Notes under the pieces: model-generated | The model's database searches: none | What the model was told of the DNA's origin: nothing | The model's input: the letters and a program-made list of their open reading frames with translations, nothing else | Translations under genes and position numbers: made by a program | Shown here: positions 1 to 5,677 of the stretch, in pieces | Numbering within the stretch: the first letter of the stretch is position 1 | Layout: every line of letters starts with the position of its first letter | NCBI GenBank assembly: GCA_944383825.1 | Contig: CALWRA010000003.1 | Coordinates: 1-64,000 of the forward strand | DNA: 64,000 bases | Direction of reading: 5' to 3' | DNA from: an uncultured Acetatifactor sp. | GTDB lineage: Bacteria; Bacillota; Clostridia; Lachnospirales; Lachnospiraceae

Positions 1-59
1 GCCTGTGCCTTCAAATCCGCGTCCATGCGGATACTGATGTTTGTGGTATTTCCAGCCAT
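1..59 (-). CDS. RelB/DinJ-type antitoxin, N-terminal fragment (runs off window)
   Basis: Only the first 19 codons are inside the window, read leftward from ATG at 59-57. The peptide begins MAGNTTNISIRMDADLKAQA, which has the ribbon-helix-helix start (a beta strand NISIRMD followed by a Lys/Ala helix) typical of RelB/DinJ antitoxins. An AAGGGG ribosome site sits 8-9 bases upstream and a consensus-like promoter precedes it. In this family the antitoxin is usually followed by a RelE/YafQ-type mRNA interferase, which would lie left of the window. The family call is from a short stretch only; other ribbon-helix-helix regulators are possible. Confidence 0.6.
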   Translation of the reverse strand, partial: MAGNTTNISIRMDADLKAQ

Positions 60-88
60 ATCATCAACCCCTTTCTTCTGGTACCTTT

Positions 89-130
89 AGTATATGCCAT
101 TTGCACGAAGAAAACAATACTTTGCACGAA
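89..130 (-). promoter_or_regulatory. Promoter and repeated operator of the leftward antitoxin gene
   Basis: On the minus strand a -35 TTGTTT (117-112) and -10 TATACT (94-89) are separated by exactly 17 bases. The 10-base sequence TTTGCACGAA (plus strand) occurs twice, at 100-109 and 121-130, 21 bp apart. One copy lies in the -35/-10 spacer and the other just upstream of -35. Ribbon-helix-helix antitoxins normally repress their own promoter, so these copies are likely the operator (inference). Confidence 0.55.
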
Positions 131-229
131 TATTTAACGGTAAATTCATTAAAGGAGATTGCTGTATGAAACAGATTATCTTTGCGCATGGGAAACCAGA
201 GAGTCAAGGCAGCTTACCCTCTATTGATC

Positions 230-245
230 GGAGGGGCAACCCTCC
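230..245 (+). promoter_or_regulatory. GNRA-loop hairpin in the leader of the short toxin-like gene
   Basis: GGAGGG (230-235), GCAA loop (236-239), CCCTCC (240-245): a perfect 6-bp G/C-rich stem closed by a GNRA tetraloop, 28 bases before the chosen start. It also hides an SD-like GGAGGG from the ribosome, which suits a type I toxin mRNA whose translation is limited by structure (inference). Confidence 0.5.
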
Positions 246-273
246 AGACGAAAGAGAAAGGAGGGAGATGCTG

Positions 274-366
274 ATGTATGCTACATATGCTGATTTGCTT
301 CAGCTTTTAATGTTCATTGTAGCCCTTGTGGGATTGTGCTATACAATCTTCCAGGGCAGAAAATAG
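274..366 (+). CDS. Short hydrophobic peptide, putative holin-like type I toxin
   Basis: A 30-residue peptide starting MYATYADLLQLL, with one strongly hydrophobic helix (about residues 8-24) and a basic end (GRK). This is the layout of the 'putative holin-like toxin' peptides of Firmicutes type I toxin-antitoxin systems, which insert in the inner membrane. The start at 274 is chosen because the GGAGGG site at 260-265 is 8 bases upstream. ATG 268 is too close to it, and a longer in-frame reading from ATG 166 (66 residues, with its own AAGGAG site) cannot be excluded. The leader contains a GGAGGG-GCAA-CCCTCC hairpin (230-245). The stop codon lies inside a terminator-like hairpin. No protein antitoxin is adjacent; an antisense RNA over the 3' end would be expected. 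Confidence 0.5.
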   Translation: MYATYADLLQLLMFIVALVGLCYTIFQGRK

Positions 367-403
367 CCGCCACTACTCCCAATAGTGACGGCTAACCCTT
401 TTT
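364..403 (+). terminator. Hairpin and T-run after the toxin-like peptide
   Basis: TAGCCGCCACTA (364-375) pairs with TAGTGACGGCTA (383-394) with one mismatch, and five T follow at 399-403. The left arm includes the TAG stop. A second, weaker hairpin with TTTT follows at 429-459, so termination may be in two steps. Confidence 0.6.
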
Positions 404-428
404 CAGAGGGTATAGTTTGTAGGTTGCA

Positions 429-459
429 GGGATAGGCCGCTCCTCTGGCTTTCCCTTTT
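429..459 (+). terminator. Second hairpin with TTTT
   Basis: GGGATAGGCC (429-438) can pair with GGCTTTCCC (447-455), with one mismatch and one bulge, followed by TTTT at 456-459. It lies about 60 bases beyond the toxin-like gene. It may be a back-up terminator or part of an overlapping antisense RNA on the other strand. From 460 to 671 I see no gene, only TGTACA hexamers at 558, 581 and 626. Confidence 0.35.
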
Positions 460-671
460 GTAATATCAATGTAGCATATCTGGAAGCAGGATGTAAGCAA
501 TGATCAGTGAGATTTCAGGCTTTAAGGCGATTAATTTTTACCTTAAGGCCTGTTTTTTGTACAAAAAATTGTGAGGTTTATGTACAAAGATTTTCTGCGC
601 AATGACAGGGATGAAAAGAAAAGTATGTACATAAAAAACTGTTTAAAAACGCAAAAAAATCAGGAAAAAAC

Positions 672-700
672 TTGACACGTCAAGCGGATTCAATCATTCT
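672..700 (+). promoter_or_regulatory. Possible promoter of the TcpK-like gene, -35 inside a palindrome
   Basis: TTGACA at 672-677 is followed after 17 bases by CATTCT (695-700), a poor -10. The -35 is embedded in the inverted repeat CTTGAC-AC-GTCAAG (671-684). A regulator bound there would block the promoter. Confidence 0.3.
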
Positions 701-739
701 GTTTCCACAAATGAGTTTCCGGTTATAGGCGGTGTAAAG

Positions 740-1042
740 ATGTTGAATATATTGATCAAAGAATTTTTGGCTATATGCGATTACTTAATAAGGAAACAGA
801 CCAGGATTCACAAAGGGTATCTGCTAATTGATAAAGAACAAGTCTGCGACCTGCTCGACAAAAACAAATATGAAACATCTCACAATAAATTAAAATGCTG
901 GAAAGAACTTGGCTGGATTGATGCAGAGGAAAAAAGGCTGACTAAAAGAATTTATGAAGGGGAAACGGGGAAGTATCGGCCTTATGTAAAAATTGATATG
1001 AGGCGATATGAATGCCTGAAATGGCTGGATGGAAACAGCTAA
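740..1042 (+). CDS. TcpK-like small DNA-binding protein (putative winged helix)
   Basis: A 100-residue basic protein (MLNILIKEFLAICDYL...). Residues 20-60 look like two helices suitable for a helix-turn-helix (HKGYLLIDKEQVCDLLDKNKYETSHNKLKCWKELGWI), followed by residues that could form a wing (KRIYEGETGKYRPYVKIDM). Size, predicted fold and place directly before a tyrosine-recombinase-like gene and an FtsK-like gene match TcpK of C. perfringens pCW3, a winged-helix protein that binds oriT. That assignment is by position and shape, not by a sequence search. TGTACA hexamers occur three times upstream and twice downstream (with one TGTACG), and could be its binding sites. No strong ribosome site is visible (GGCGGTG at 728-734). 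Confidence 0.55.
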   Translation: MLNILIKEFLAICDYLIRKQTRIHKGYLLIDKEQVCDLLDKNKYETSHNKLKCWKELGWIDAEEKRLTKRIYEGETGKYRPYVKIDMRRYECLKWLDGNS

Positions 1043-1153
1043 AATCATCGAAAAAGCAATGTACATATGGGTGAAAATAATAGGAGGAAAATGTACACGC
1101 GATAAAACAGCGAAAATGCGGGTAAAGGGGGTTTTTATGTACGTCACGATAAT

Positions 1154-1178
1154 AGGCTATATAACGTAGTTATATAGC
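1154..1178. repeat. oriT-region dyad, copy 1
   Basis: AGGCTATAT-AACGTAGTT-ATATAGC. The 7-bp arms GCTATAT (1156-1162) and ATATAGC (1172-1178) flank a 9-base centre whose ends also pair, extending the dyad to 10 bp arms around GTA. It matches copy 2 at 22 of 25 positions, including AGGCTATAT, ACG, AGT and ATATAGC. Paired half-sites around a short centre are the usual layout of tyrosine-recombinase core sites. Confidence 0.65.
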
Positions 1179-1266
1179 ATGAAGCTGAGTGGAATATATG
1201 ACAGTCATTGTTGGCATATATGGAACGTAACATGGACGTCTGTCAAGACGTATATGTGTAAGCTTC

Positions 1267-1291
1267 AGGCTATATGACGGAGTGATATAGC
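1267..1291. repeat. oriT-region dyad, copy 2
   Basis: AGGCTATAT-GACGGAGTG-ATATAGC: the same arms as copy 1 with the same 9-base spacing, 113 bp further on. The centre differs at three positions, so it no longer pairs with itself. Conservation of arms plus spacing in both copies argues for a protein binding site rather than chance A/T-rich repeats. Confidence 0.65.
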
Positions 1292-1436
1292 TGTGATTGC
1301 GAAGCGTATGCTGAGCAGGCAAACAGGAAAATCTTTTTGATTTTTCTGTTTGAGTAAAGATAGAAGAGAATAGCAGGACCGGGATGCAAAAAAGACAGAT
1401 GAAAAGAAGAGGAGTTTTGTAAAGGAGAGCGAGACT

Positions 1437-2270
1437 GTGAAATATGATTTGTTGGAGCCGTTCAAAGATTACCTGTATGGCAGTCTGAGCAAAAATACGG
1501 CGAGAAAGTATTATTCAGCTATTGCAAAACTGCTGGATGGGATAAATGTGAGTAAGATAGAGATGATCTCTCTGGAATATCTGGAGAAAGAGATTTTGTT
1601 ACGCTTTAAAACACGGAATGAGTTTAGTGCTGCCAAAAATGCCTTGAAGCATCTGGCGGATTTTTATCCGCAGCTGAGGATCCCGGATAAAAGCTTTTTT
1701 GAAAGCAGCAGTGTAAAAAAGAGGAACTACACCAAAAAGCCAGGGAAGATAATTTACCTGGAGCCGACCCTCAGGAAAATAAATCAGTTAAAAAATGAAA
1801 AGCTGAAATATGCTTACCGGCTGGCCTTGGTATCAGGGCTGCGGGTCTCGGAGCTGGCAGACTTGGAAAAACGGGATCTTGCATTTACGGAGGGAAAAAT
1901 CATTGTAACAGTAAGAAGGGGAAAAGGTGGACATGGTGGAACGATAAAGTGCAGGGACGATCCCTATTTATATGAACGGCTTGTTGCTTTTGCAGACGGA
2001 AAAGAGCCGGAGCAGAAATTATTTTACGGAGAAGCAAAAATGCGGAGGGAGGCATGGCGTTTGGGATTTGAATGCCATGATCTCAGAAGGATATATGCCA
2101 TCATGACCAGGAAAGAGCTGAGAAAGCAGATACCTGCAAAAGAAGCCGACAGGATGGTACAGCAGAATATGAGACATGTGAGGTTCTCCACAACGAAAAG
2201 ATACTTGTATAACCGCAAATTAAAAATGGACTTTGGGGGCAGGGATGAGCAACGGAAATCAGGAAATTGA
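1437..2270 (+). CDS. Tyrosine-recombinase-fold protein, probable TcpM-like relaxase
   Basis: 277 residues, GTG start 8-10 bases after AAAGGAGAG. The tyrosine recombinase signature is intact: Arg136 in SGLRVSEL, Lys163 in RRGKGG, His214 and Arg217 in HDLRR, His247 in RHVRFSTTKRY, and a nucleophile candidate Tyr256 (Tyr258 as alternative). Residues 1-90 form a core-binding-like domain. In an isolated element this would be called an integrase. Here it lies between an oriT-like gap and an FtsK-like coupling protein, the place of TcpM in pCW3, a relaxase related to tyrosine recombinases. No other relaxase is visible. Its 3' end overlaps the next gene by 26 bases, so the two are likely translated together. 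Integrase activity remains the alternative. Confidence 0.7.
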   Translation: MKYDLLEPFKDYLYGSLSKNTARKYYSAIAKLLDGINVSKIEMISLEYLEKEILLRFKTRNEFSAAKNALKHLADFYPQLRIPDKSFFESSSVKKRNYTKKPGKIIYLEPTLRKINQLKNEKLKYAYRLALVSGLRVSELADLEKRDLAFTEGKIIVTVRRGKGGHGGTIKCRDDPYLYERLVAFADGKEPEQKLFYGEAKMRREAWRLGFECHDLRRIYAIMTRKELRKQIPAKEADRMVQQNMRHVRFSTTKRYLYNRKLKMDFGGRDEQRKSGN

Positions 2271-3840
2271 TAATTTGATAGGCAGTATATTAGGACTGGC
2301 CGGAGCGTTTCTGAAGAGCCTTGCAAAAGGGATCTGGAGAGGACTGCGGAAACTGAATACTTTAAAGAAAGTATTATGGTTTCTGCCTTCTTTGTTGCTT
2401 CCGGTCGGTGCGGTGCTTGGAAAAGATATTCTGTTCTCACTGTTCCCACAAGAGATGCCGGGGTATATCAGGCAGATAGTCTATTTCAGTCTTTTGGTTT
2501 TTCCGCTTTTGCTTCTATGGGCTCTTGGACAATCCGGGAAGCGTGATAATTATGAAGATCGTTTCGCGGAAATCGCATTTAAGGGAAAAGATGGGAAATA
2601 CCCTGTTTTTTGCGGGAAAAGTAAAGAGGGACGGAAAATTATCCTGCTGTTTCAGTCTACGATCCCGTTGTCAGATTGGAAAGCTTCCAGGGAGCGGTTG
2701 GAAACGGCTTTAGACTGCAATATCTACAAGATAGAAAATGGCAAAAACAAAAGGCTGGTAAAACTTACGACATTGCCATCTGATTATCAGATACCGGCTA
2801 TGGTTGAATGGAAGGAGGAGTATCTAAACAATAAAAGAGGGGTACTGTCGGTAGGGATAAGCGCCATTCATAAGGTGCAGTTTGACTTAAATCGTGTGCC
2901 TCATGTGCTGGTTGCAGGGGAGACGGGCTCTGGCAAATCCGTAATACTGAGATGCCTCCTCTGGCAGATGATCCTACAAGGGGCAAGGGTGTATATGATA
3001 GATTTTAAGGGAGGTGTTGAATTTGGAAAGCAATATGAGAAATATGGCGAGGTGATTACGCAGCGGGAGCGTGCCCTTGAGGTCTTTGAGTTCCTAGTAA
3101 AGGAAAATGACTACAGGCTGCGTATATTCAGGGATCTTGAAGTGAAAAATCTGGATGAATATAACAGGAAAACCAGACAGAACCTTAGCCGAATTGGCGT
3201 CTTTACGGATGAACTTGCAGAAATGCTGGATAAAAAGGGTATTGCAAAGGAAGAAAAAGCCCTTTACGAGCAAATAGAGGGAAGATTGTCAACTTTAGCC
3301 AGACTATCCCGCGCAACGGGGATCAACTTGTTTATGGGAGTACAGAGGCCGGATGCAAATGTTCTGACCGGGCAAATAAAGAACAATATACCTGTAAGAA
3401 TTTCAGGACGCTTTGCGGACAAGACAGCCAGTGAAATTGTCCTTGGAAATACAGATGCGGTAAATCTTCCGGATATTAAGGGAAGATTCCTTTATAAAGT
3501 CGGAAATGAGACCATAGAGTTTCAGAGCTTTTTTTTCGATGATGAGAAGATGCTGCGGGAGGTATACATAGAGCAGGGAGATATGTTGACAGAAGTACCT
3601 GTGTATGGGTATATGTCAGAAAAAGCAAATACAGGAAAGGGGCAGCCTGAGAGGAAAGCGGGAGAGGAGGCAGATAAAAAAAGGACTTTTTCGCCCCGAA
3701 AGGAAAAGACCCAAGTGATACGGGAACTGCAAGGTAACACGCAAGAGGATTATCTTGCGGATCTTGACCAGAAAGAGCTGGAGGCGAAAATAAGGCAGAT
3801 GGATGAAGAAGATTTAAACTTGAATTTTGGAGATTTTTGA
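2245..3840 (+). CDS. TcpA-like FtsK/SpoIIIE-family DNA translocase (coupling protein)
   Basis: 531 residues from ATG 2245, which follows GGGGGCAGG. There are two hydrophobic segments near residues 45-65 and 75-95, then a RecA-like ATPase: Walker A GETGSGKS (225-232) and Walker B hydrophobics ending in Asp322-Glu323 (VFTDELAE). A charged tail ends at EEDLNLNFGDF. FtsK-family proteins of this length in Gram-positive conjugation (Orf21 of Tn916, TcpA of pCW3) bring the processed DNA to the transfer channel and drive it across the membrane. Domain order and neighbours fit this. It starts inside the relaxase-like gene and is followed 20 bases later by the TcpC-like gene. Confidence 0.85.
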   Translation: MSNGNQEIDNLIGSILGLAGAFLKSLAKGIWRGLRKLNTLKKVLWFLPSLLLPVGAVLGKDILFSLFPQEMPGYIRQIVYFSLLVFPLLLLWALGQSGKRDNYEDRFAEIAFKGKDGKYPVFCGKSKEGRKIILLFQSTIPLSDWKASRERLETALDCNIYKIENGKNKRLVKLTTLPSDYQIPAMVEWKEEYLNNKRGVLSVGISAIHKVQFDLNRVPHVLVAGETGSGKSVILRCLLWQMILQGARVYMIDFKGGVEFGKQYEKYGEVITQRERALEVFEFLVKENDYRLRIFRDLEVKNLDEYNRKTRQNLSRIGVFTDELAEMLDKKGIAKEEKALYEQIEGRLSTLARLSRATGINLFMGVQRPDANVLTGQIKNNIPVRISGRFADKTASEIVLGNTDAVNLPDIKGRFLYKVGNETIEFQSFFFDDEKMLREVYIEQGDMLTEVPVYGYMSEKANTGKGQPERKAGEEADKKRTFSPRKEKTQVIRELQGNTQEDYLADLDQKELEAKIRQMDEEDLNLNFGDF

Positions 3841-3860
3841 GAGTAAGGGAAGGTGATGCT

Positions 3861-4871
3861 GTGGAGAAAAAAGAAAAAAGAGCTTTCCGTGTAAAGGAGC
3901 TTTTTTGGAAAAAGGAGAATATACAAAAGGAAAAGACTGGCTCAAGAAAAAAGAGCAGGAAAGACGCGGTATTAAAGAAAAATACATTCTTAAAGGCGGG
4001 TAGAATTGCTTTATGGGTGATTTTGGTATTTTTCTTTGTAAAAGGACTTTTTAATACTTTCCGTCCGGATACATTAACTGAGGCCCGAACATTGATCGAG
4101 GATTTTAATGGGCAGCTTGAGGAAAGCAAAAAAATAAACCAGGAAATCTCGGCCTTCGCTCAGAATTTTGTCAGGGAGTATCTGACATATGAAGCGGGGA
4201 AAGAGGAAGAATATAAAAAACGTTTAAGCAGTTATATAGCCAATTCCGGAAGCCTGGATGGAATGGAAATTTACAGGGGCGAGGCGAGCGCGGAATATGT
4301 CCAAGCATATAGGATGGAACAGTATTCGCCCCAGAAGTGGGATGTATATGTATTGGCTGCGGTGGAATACGTTACTCTTACTGGGCAGGATGAACAGATC
4401 AGCCAGCAGGAAACCTGTTTAAAAGTTCCGGTGCTTGCAAATGAGGAAGGGATGATAGTTGAGTCCCTGCCAATGTTTTTAAATGACAGCGTATTGCTGG
4501 AAAGCTACAATGCGGCAGAATATAGCGGAACTCCGGTTGACGAGCAAACAACAGGAGCGGTGACAACGGCAGTAACAAATTTTCTGGAGGCGTATTACGG
4601 GCAAAATGAGACGGCAATAGAATATTACCTGTCCCAGGATGCAGACAGGGAGCAGTTTACGGGGCTGGGCGGCAAATATATTTTTTATAAAATGAACAGC
4701 CTGAAATGCTATCAGGAACCGGGAGAATCTATCATCGTTTGCATTGCAGATTATAAGATAACTGATTCAATAAATGAAGCCAAACTGCAGCAAAAGCTGC
4801 GGCTGGATGTGGTAAAGGGAAGTGATAATAGATACTATGTAAAAGCGATCACTCCCAGGATCACAGGATAA
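3861..4871 (+). CDS. TcpC-like conjugation channel protein
   Basis: 336 residues from GTG 3861, preceded by GGGAAGG at a normal distance; an earlier in-frame TTG at 3837 has no ribosome site. A very basic cytoplasmic N-terminus (Lys/Arg-rich, residues 1-40) leads to one membrane helix (about 46-64, ALWVILVFFFVKGLF). The rest is extracellular, with the paired NTF2-like domains expected of the TcpC/Orf13 family. In pCW3 TcpC is an essential, VirB8-like part of the mating channel. The family call rests on topology, length and gene order. Confidence 0.75.
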   Translation: MEKKEKRAFRVKELFWKKENIQKEKTGSRKKSRKDAVLKKNTFLKAGRIALWVILVFFFVKGLFNTFRPDTLTEARTLIEDFNGQLEESKKINQEISAFAQNFVREYLTYEAGKEEEYKKRLSSYIANSGSLDGMEIYRGEASAEYVQAYRMEQYSPQKWDVYVLAAVEYVTLTGQDEQISQQETCLKVPVLANEEGMIVESLPMFLNDSVLLESYNAAEYSGTPVDEQTTGAVTTAVTNFLEAYYGQNETAIEYYLSQDADREQFTGLGGKYIFYKMNSLKCYQEPGESIIVCIADYKITDSINEAKLQQKLRLDVVKGSDNRYYVKAITPRITG

Positions 4872-4894
4872 ATCATTCATGGAGGAGCGATAAA

Positions 4895-5224
4895 ATGAGA
4901 AAGCAAAGCTTTAAGAGCAAAAACAACAGTTGCAGAAAATTTTTACTGATACCATTAACGAGCATGCTGATTTTTAGCAACGGGCTTGTTGCTTTTGCAG
5001 CGGGCACGGATTATGCCGGCAATGCCGCCAGTTGGTTTTTAGATCAGTTGTTCTGGATAGCTCTTGTGGCAGTCATTGTAGTAGTACTTACCTTGGCGGC
5101 CAAAAGAAATTTTACTGCGGCGCTTACTACAGGGATTATCGGCGCTGTAGTGGTGTACTTTATAAGAAATCCTAAGACGCTGGAAGAGATAGGAAACGCC
5201 ATTATGTCGACAGTCTTAAGGTAG
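4895..5224 (+). CDS. Small membrane protein, TcpD-like position
   Basis: 109 residues, ATG after GGAGGAGCG. A secretion-type N-terminus (about residues 12-36, ending VAFAAG) is followed by two hydrophobic helices (about 50-68 and 74-90) with the basic turn AKRNF between them. The product is a small inner-membrane protein. Place between TcpC-like and TcpE-like genes suggests the counterpart of TcpD in pCW3 or the small VirB2/VirB3-like proteins of Gram-positive transfer systems. I cannot assign a specific function. Confidence 0.6.
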   Translation: MRKQSFKSKNNSCRKFLLIPLTSMLIFSNGLVAFAAGTDYAGNAASWFLDQLFWIALVAVIVVVLTLAAKRNFTAALTTGIIGAVVVYFIRNPKTLEEIGNAIMSTVLR

Positions 5225-5234
5225 GAGGCGCAAT

Positions 5235-5630
5235 ATGTCTGAAGAAGGGAACAGAAGCATAACATTATACTCATACCGAAAGGTCTGGTTTGTGGAAAAG
5301 AAAATATATGCCATACAAAACATTACGCTGCCTTTCCCAGTAAATCCCTACGAAGTTTTGGAATTTTTGGTTGTGGTGGGAGTTGTGTTGCTGCTTAGCA
5401 GAATGGTGCCGGTAGTTGAAAATGTTCCTGTGGTTTTAAGGTATGCAGTCCTGCCCTATGTCACTGTAAAGTACCTGATGAAACTTAAATTAGATGGAAA
5501 GAATCCGGTAAAATATTTTTGCGGCTTGATTCCGTATTTGTTTCACAAAAAATGTTACATAGAGCATTTCAGAGCTTATCGGAGAGAAGCAGAAAAAGTA
5601 AAGCTAAATTGGTTTTGCAGTAAAGGTTAA
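5235..5630 (+). CDS. TcpE-family conjugation membrane protein
   Basis: 131 residues, start 10 bases after a clear AGGAGG site. Two membrane helices (about 43-60 and 62-82) and a short basic C-terminus. The N-terminal strand-rich stretch YSYRKVWFVEKKIYAIQNITLPFPVNPYE resembles the TcpE/Orf17 family found beside the VirB4-like ATPase in Tn916 and pCW3. Probable role: membrane scaffold for the ATPase. The gene is followed at once by a hairpin with a T-run that separates it from the ATPase gene. Confidence 0.7.
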   Translation: MSEEGNRSITLYSYRKVWFVEKKIYAIQNITLPFPVNPYEVLEFLVVVGVVLLLSRMVPVVENVPVVLRYAVLPYVTVKYLMKLKLDGKNPVKYFCGLIPYLFHKKCYIEHFRAYRREAEKVKLNWFCSKG

Positions 5631-5632
5631 TG

Positions 5633-5660
5633 AACAGGGAGGGCAGACCTCCCTGTTTTC
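5633..5660 (+). terminator. Intra-operon hairpin (attenuator-like) before the VirB4-like gene
   Basis: AACAGGGAGG (5633-5642) and CCTCCCTGTT (5648-5657) form a perfect 10-bp stem with a 5-base loop, then TTTTC. It starts 3 bases after the tcpE-like stop and ends 7 bases before the ribosome site of the next gene. It probably reduces transcription of the downstream half of the operon, or stabilises the upstream mRNA end. Confidence 0.6.
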
Positions 5661-5677
5661 GCAAATGGAGGGAAAAG

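Larger units (their letters stand above)
1043..1436. other. Candidate origin of transfer (oriT) region
   Basis: A 394-bp gap with no convincing gene between the TcpK-like and TcpM-like genes, the same place in which pCW3 carries oriT. It is full of dyads. GCTATATAAC/GTTATATAGC is at 1156-1178. ATATATG/CATATAT is at 1194-1221. ACGTCT-GTCA-AGACGT is at 1236-1251. GCTATAT/ATATAGC is at 1269-1291. A 14-bp stem with one G-T pair is at 1320-1352. TGTACA/G occurs at 1060, 1092 and 1138. No obvious promoter for the following gene stands out. The oriT role is inferred from synteny and structure. Confidence 0.55.

Noticed and set aside
1437..2270. Calling the tyrosine-recombinase protein simply the element's integrase
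   Set aside because: Possible, but its place between an oriT-like gap and the FtsK-like gene, with overlapping translation into the latter, fits a relaxase role better. Kept as the stated alternative.
5630..5677. Upstream start (ATG 5630) for the VirB4-like ATPase
   Set aside because: It would place the 10-bp hairpin with T-run in the coding region and has no ribosome site, whereas ATG 5678 has GGAGGG.
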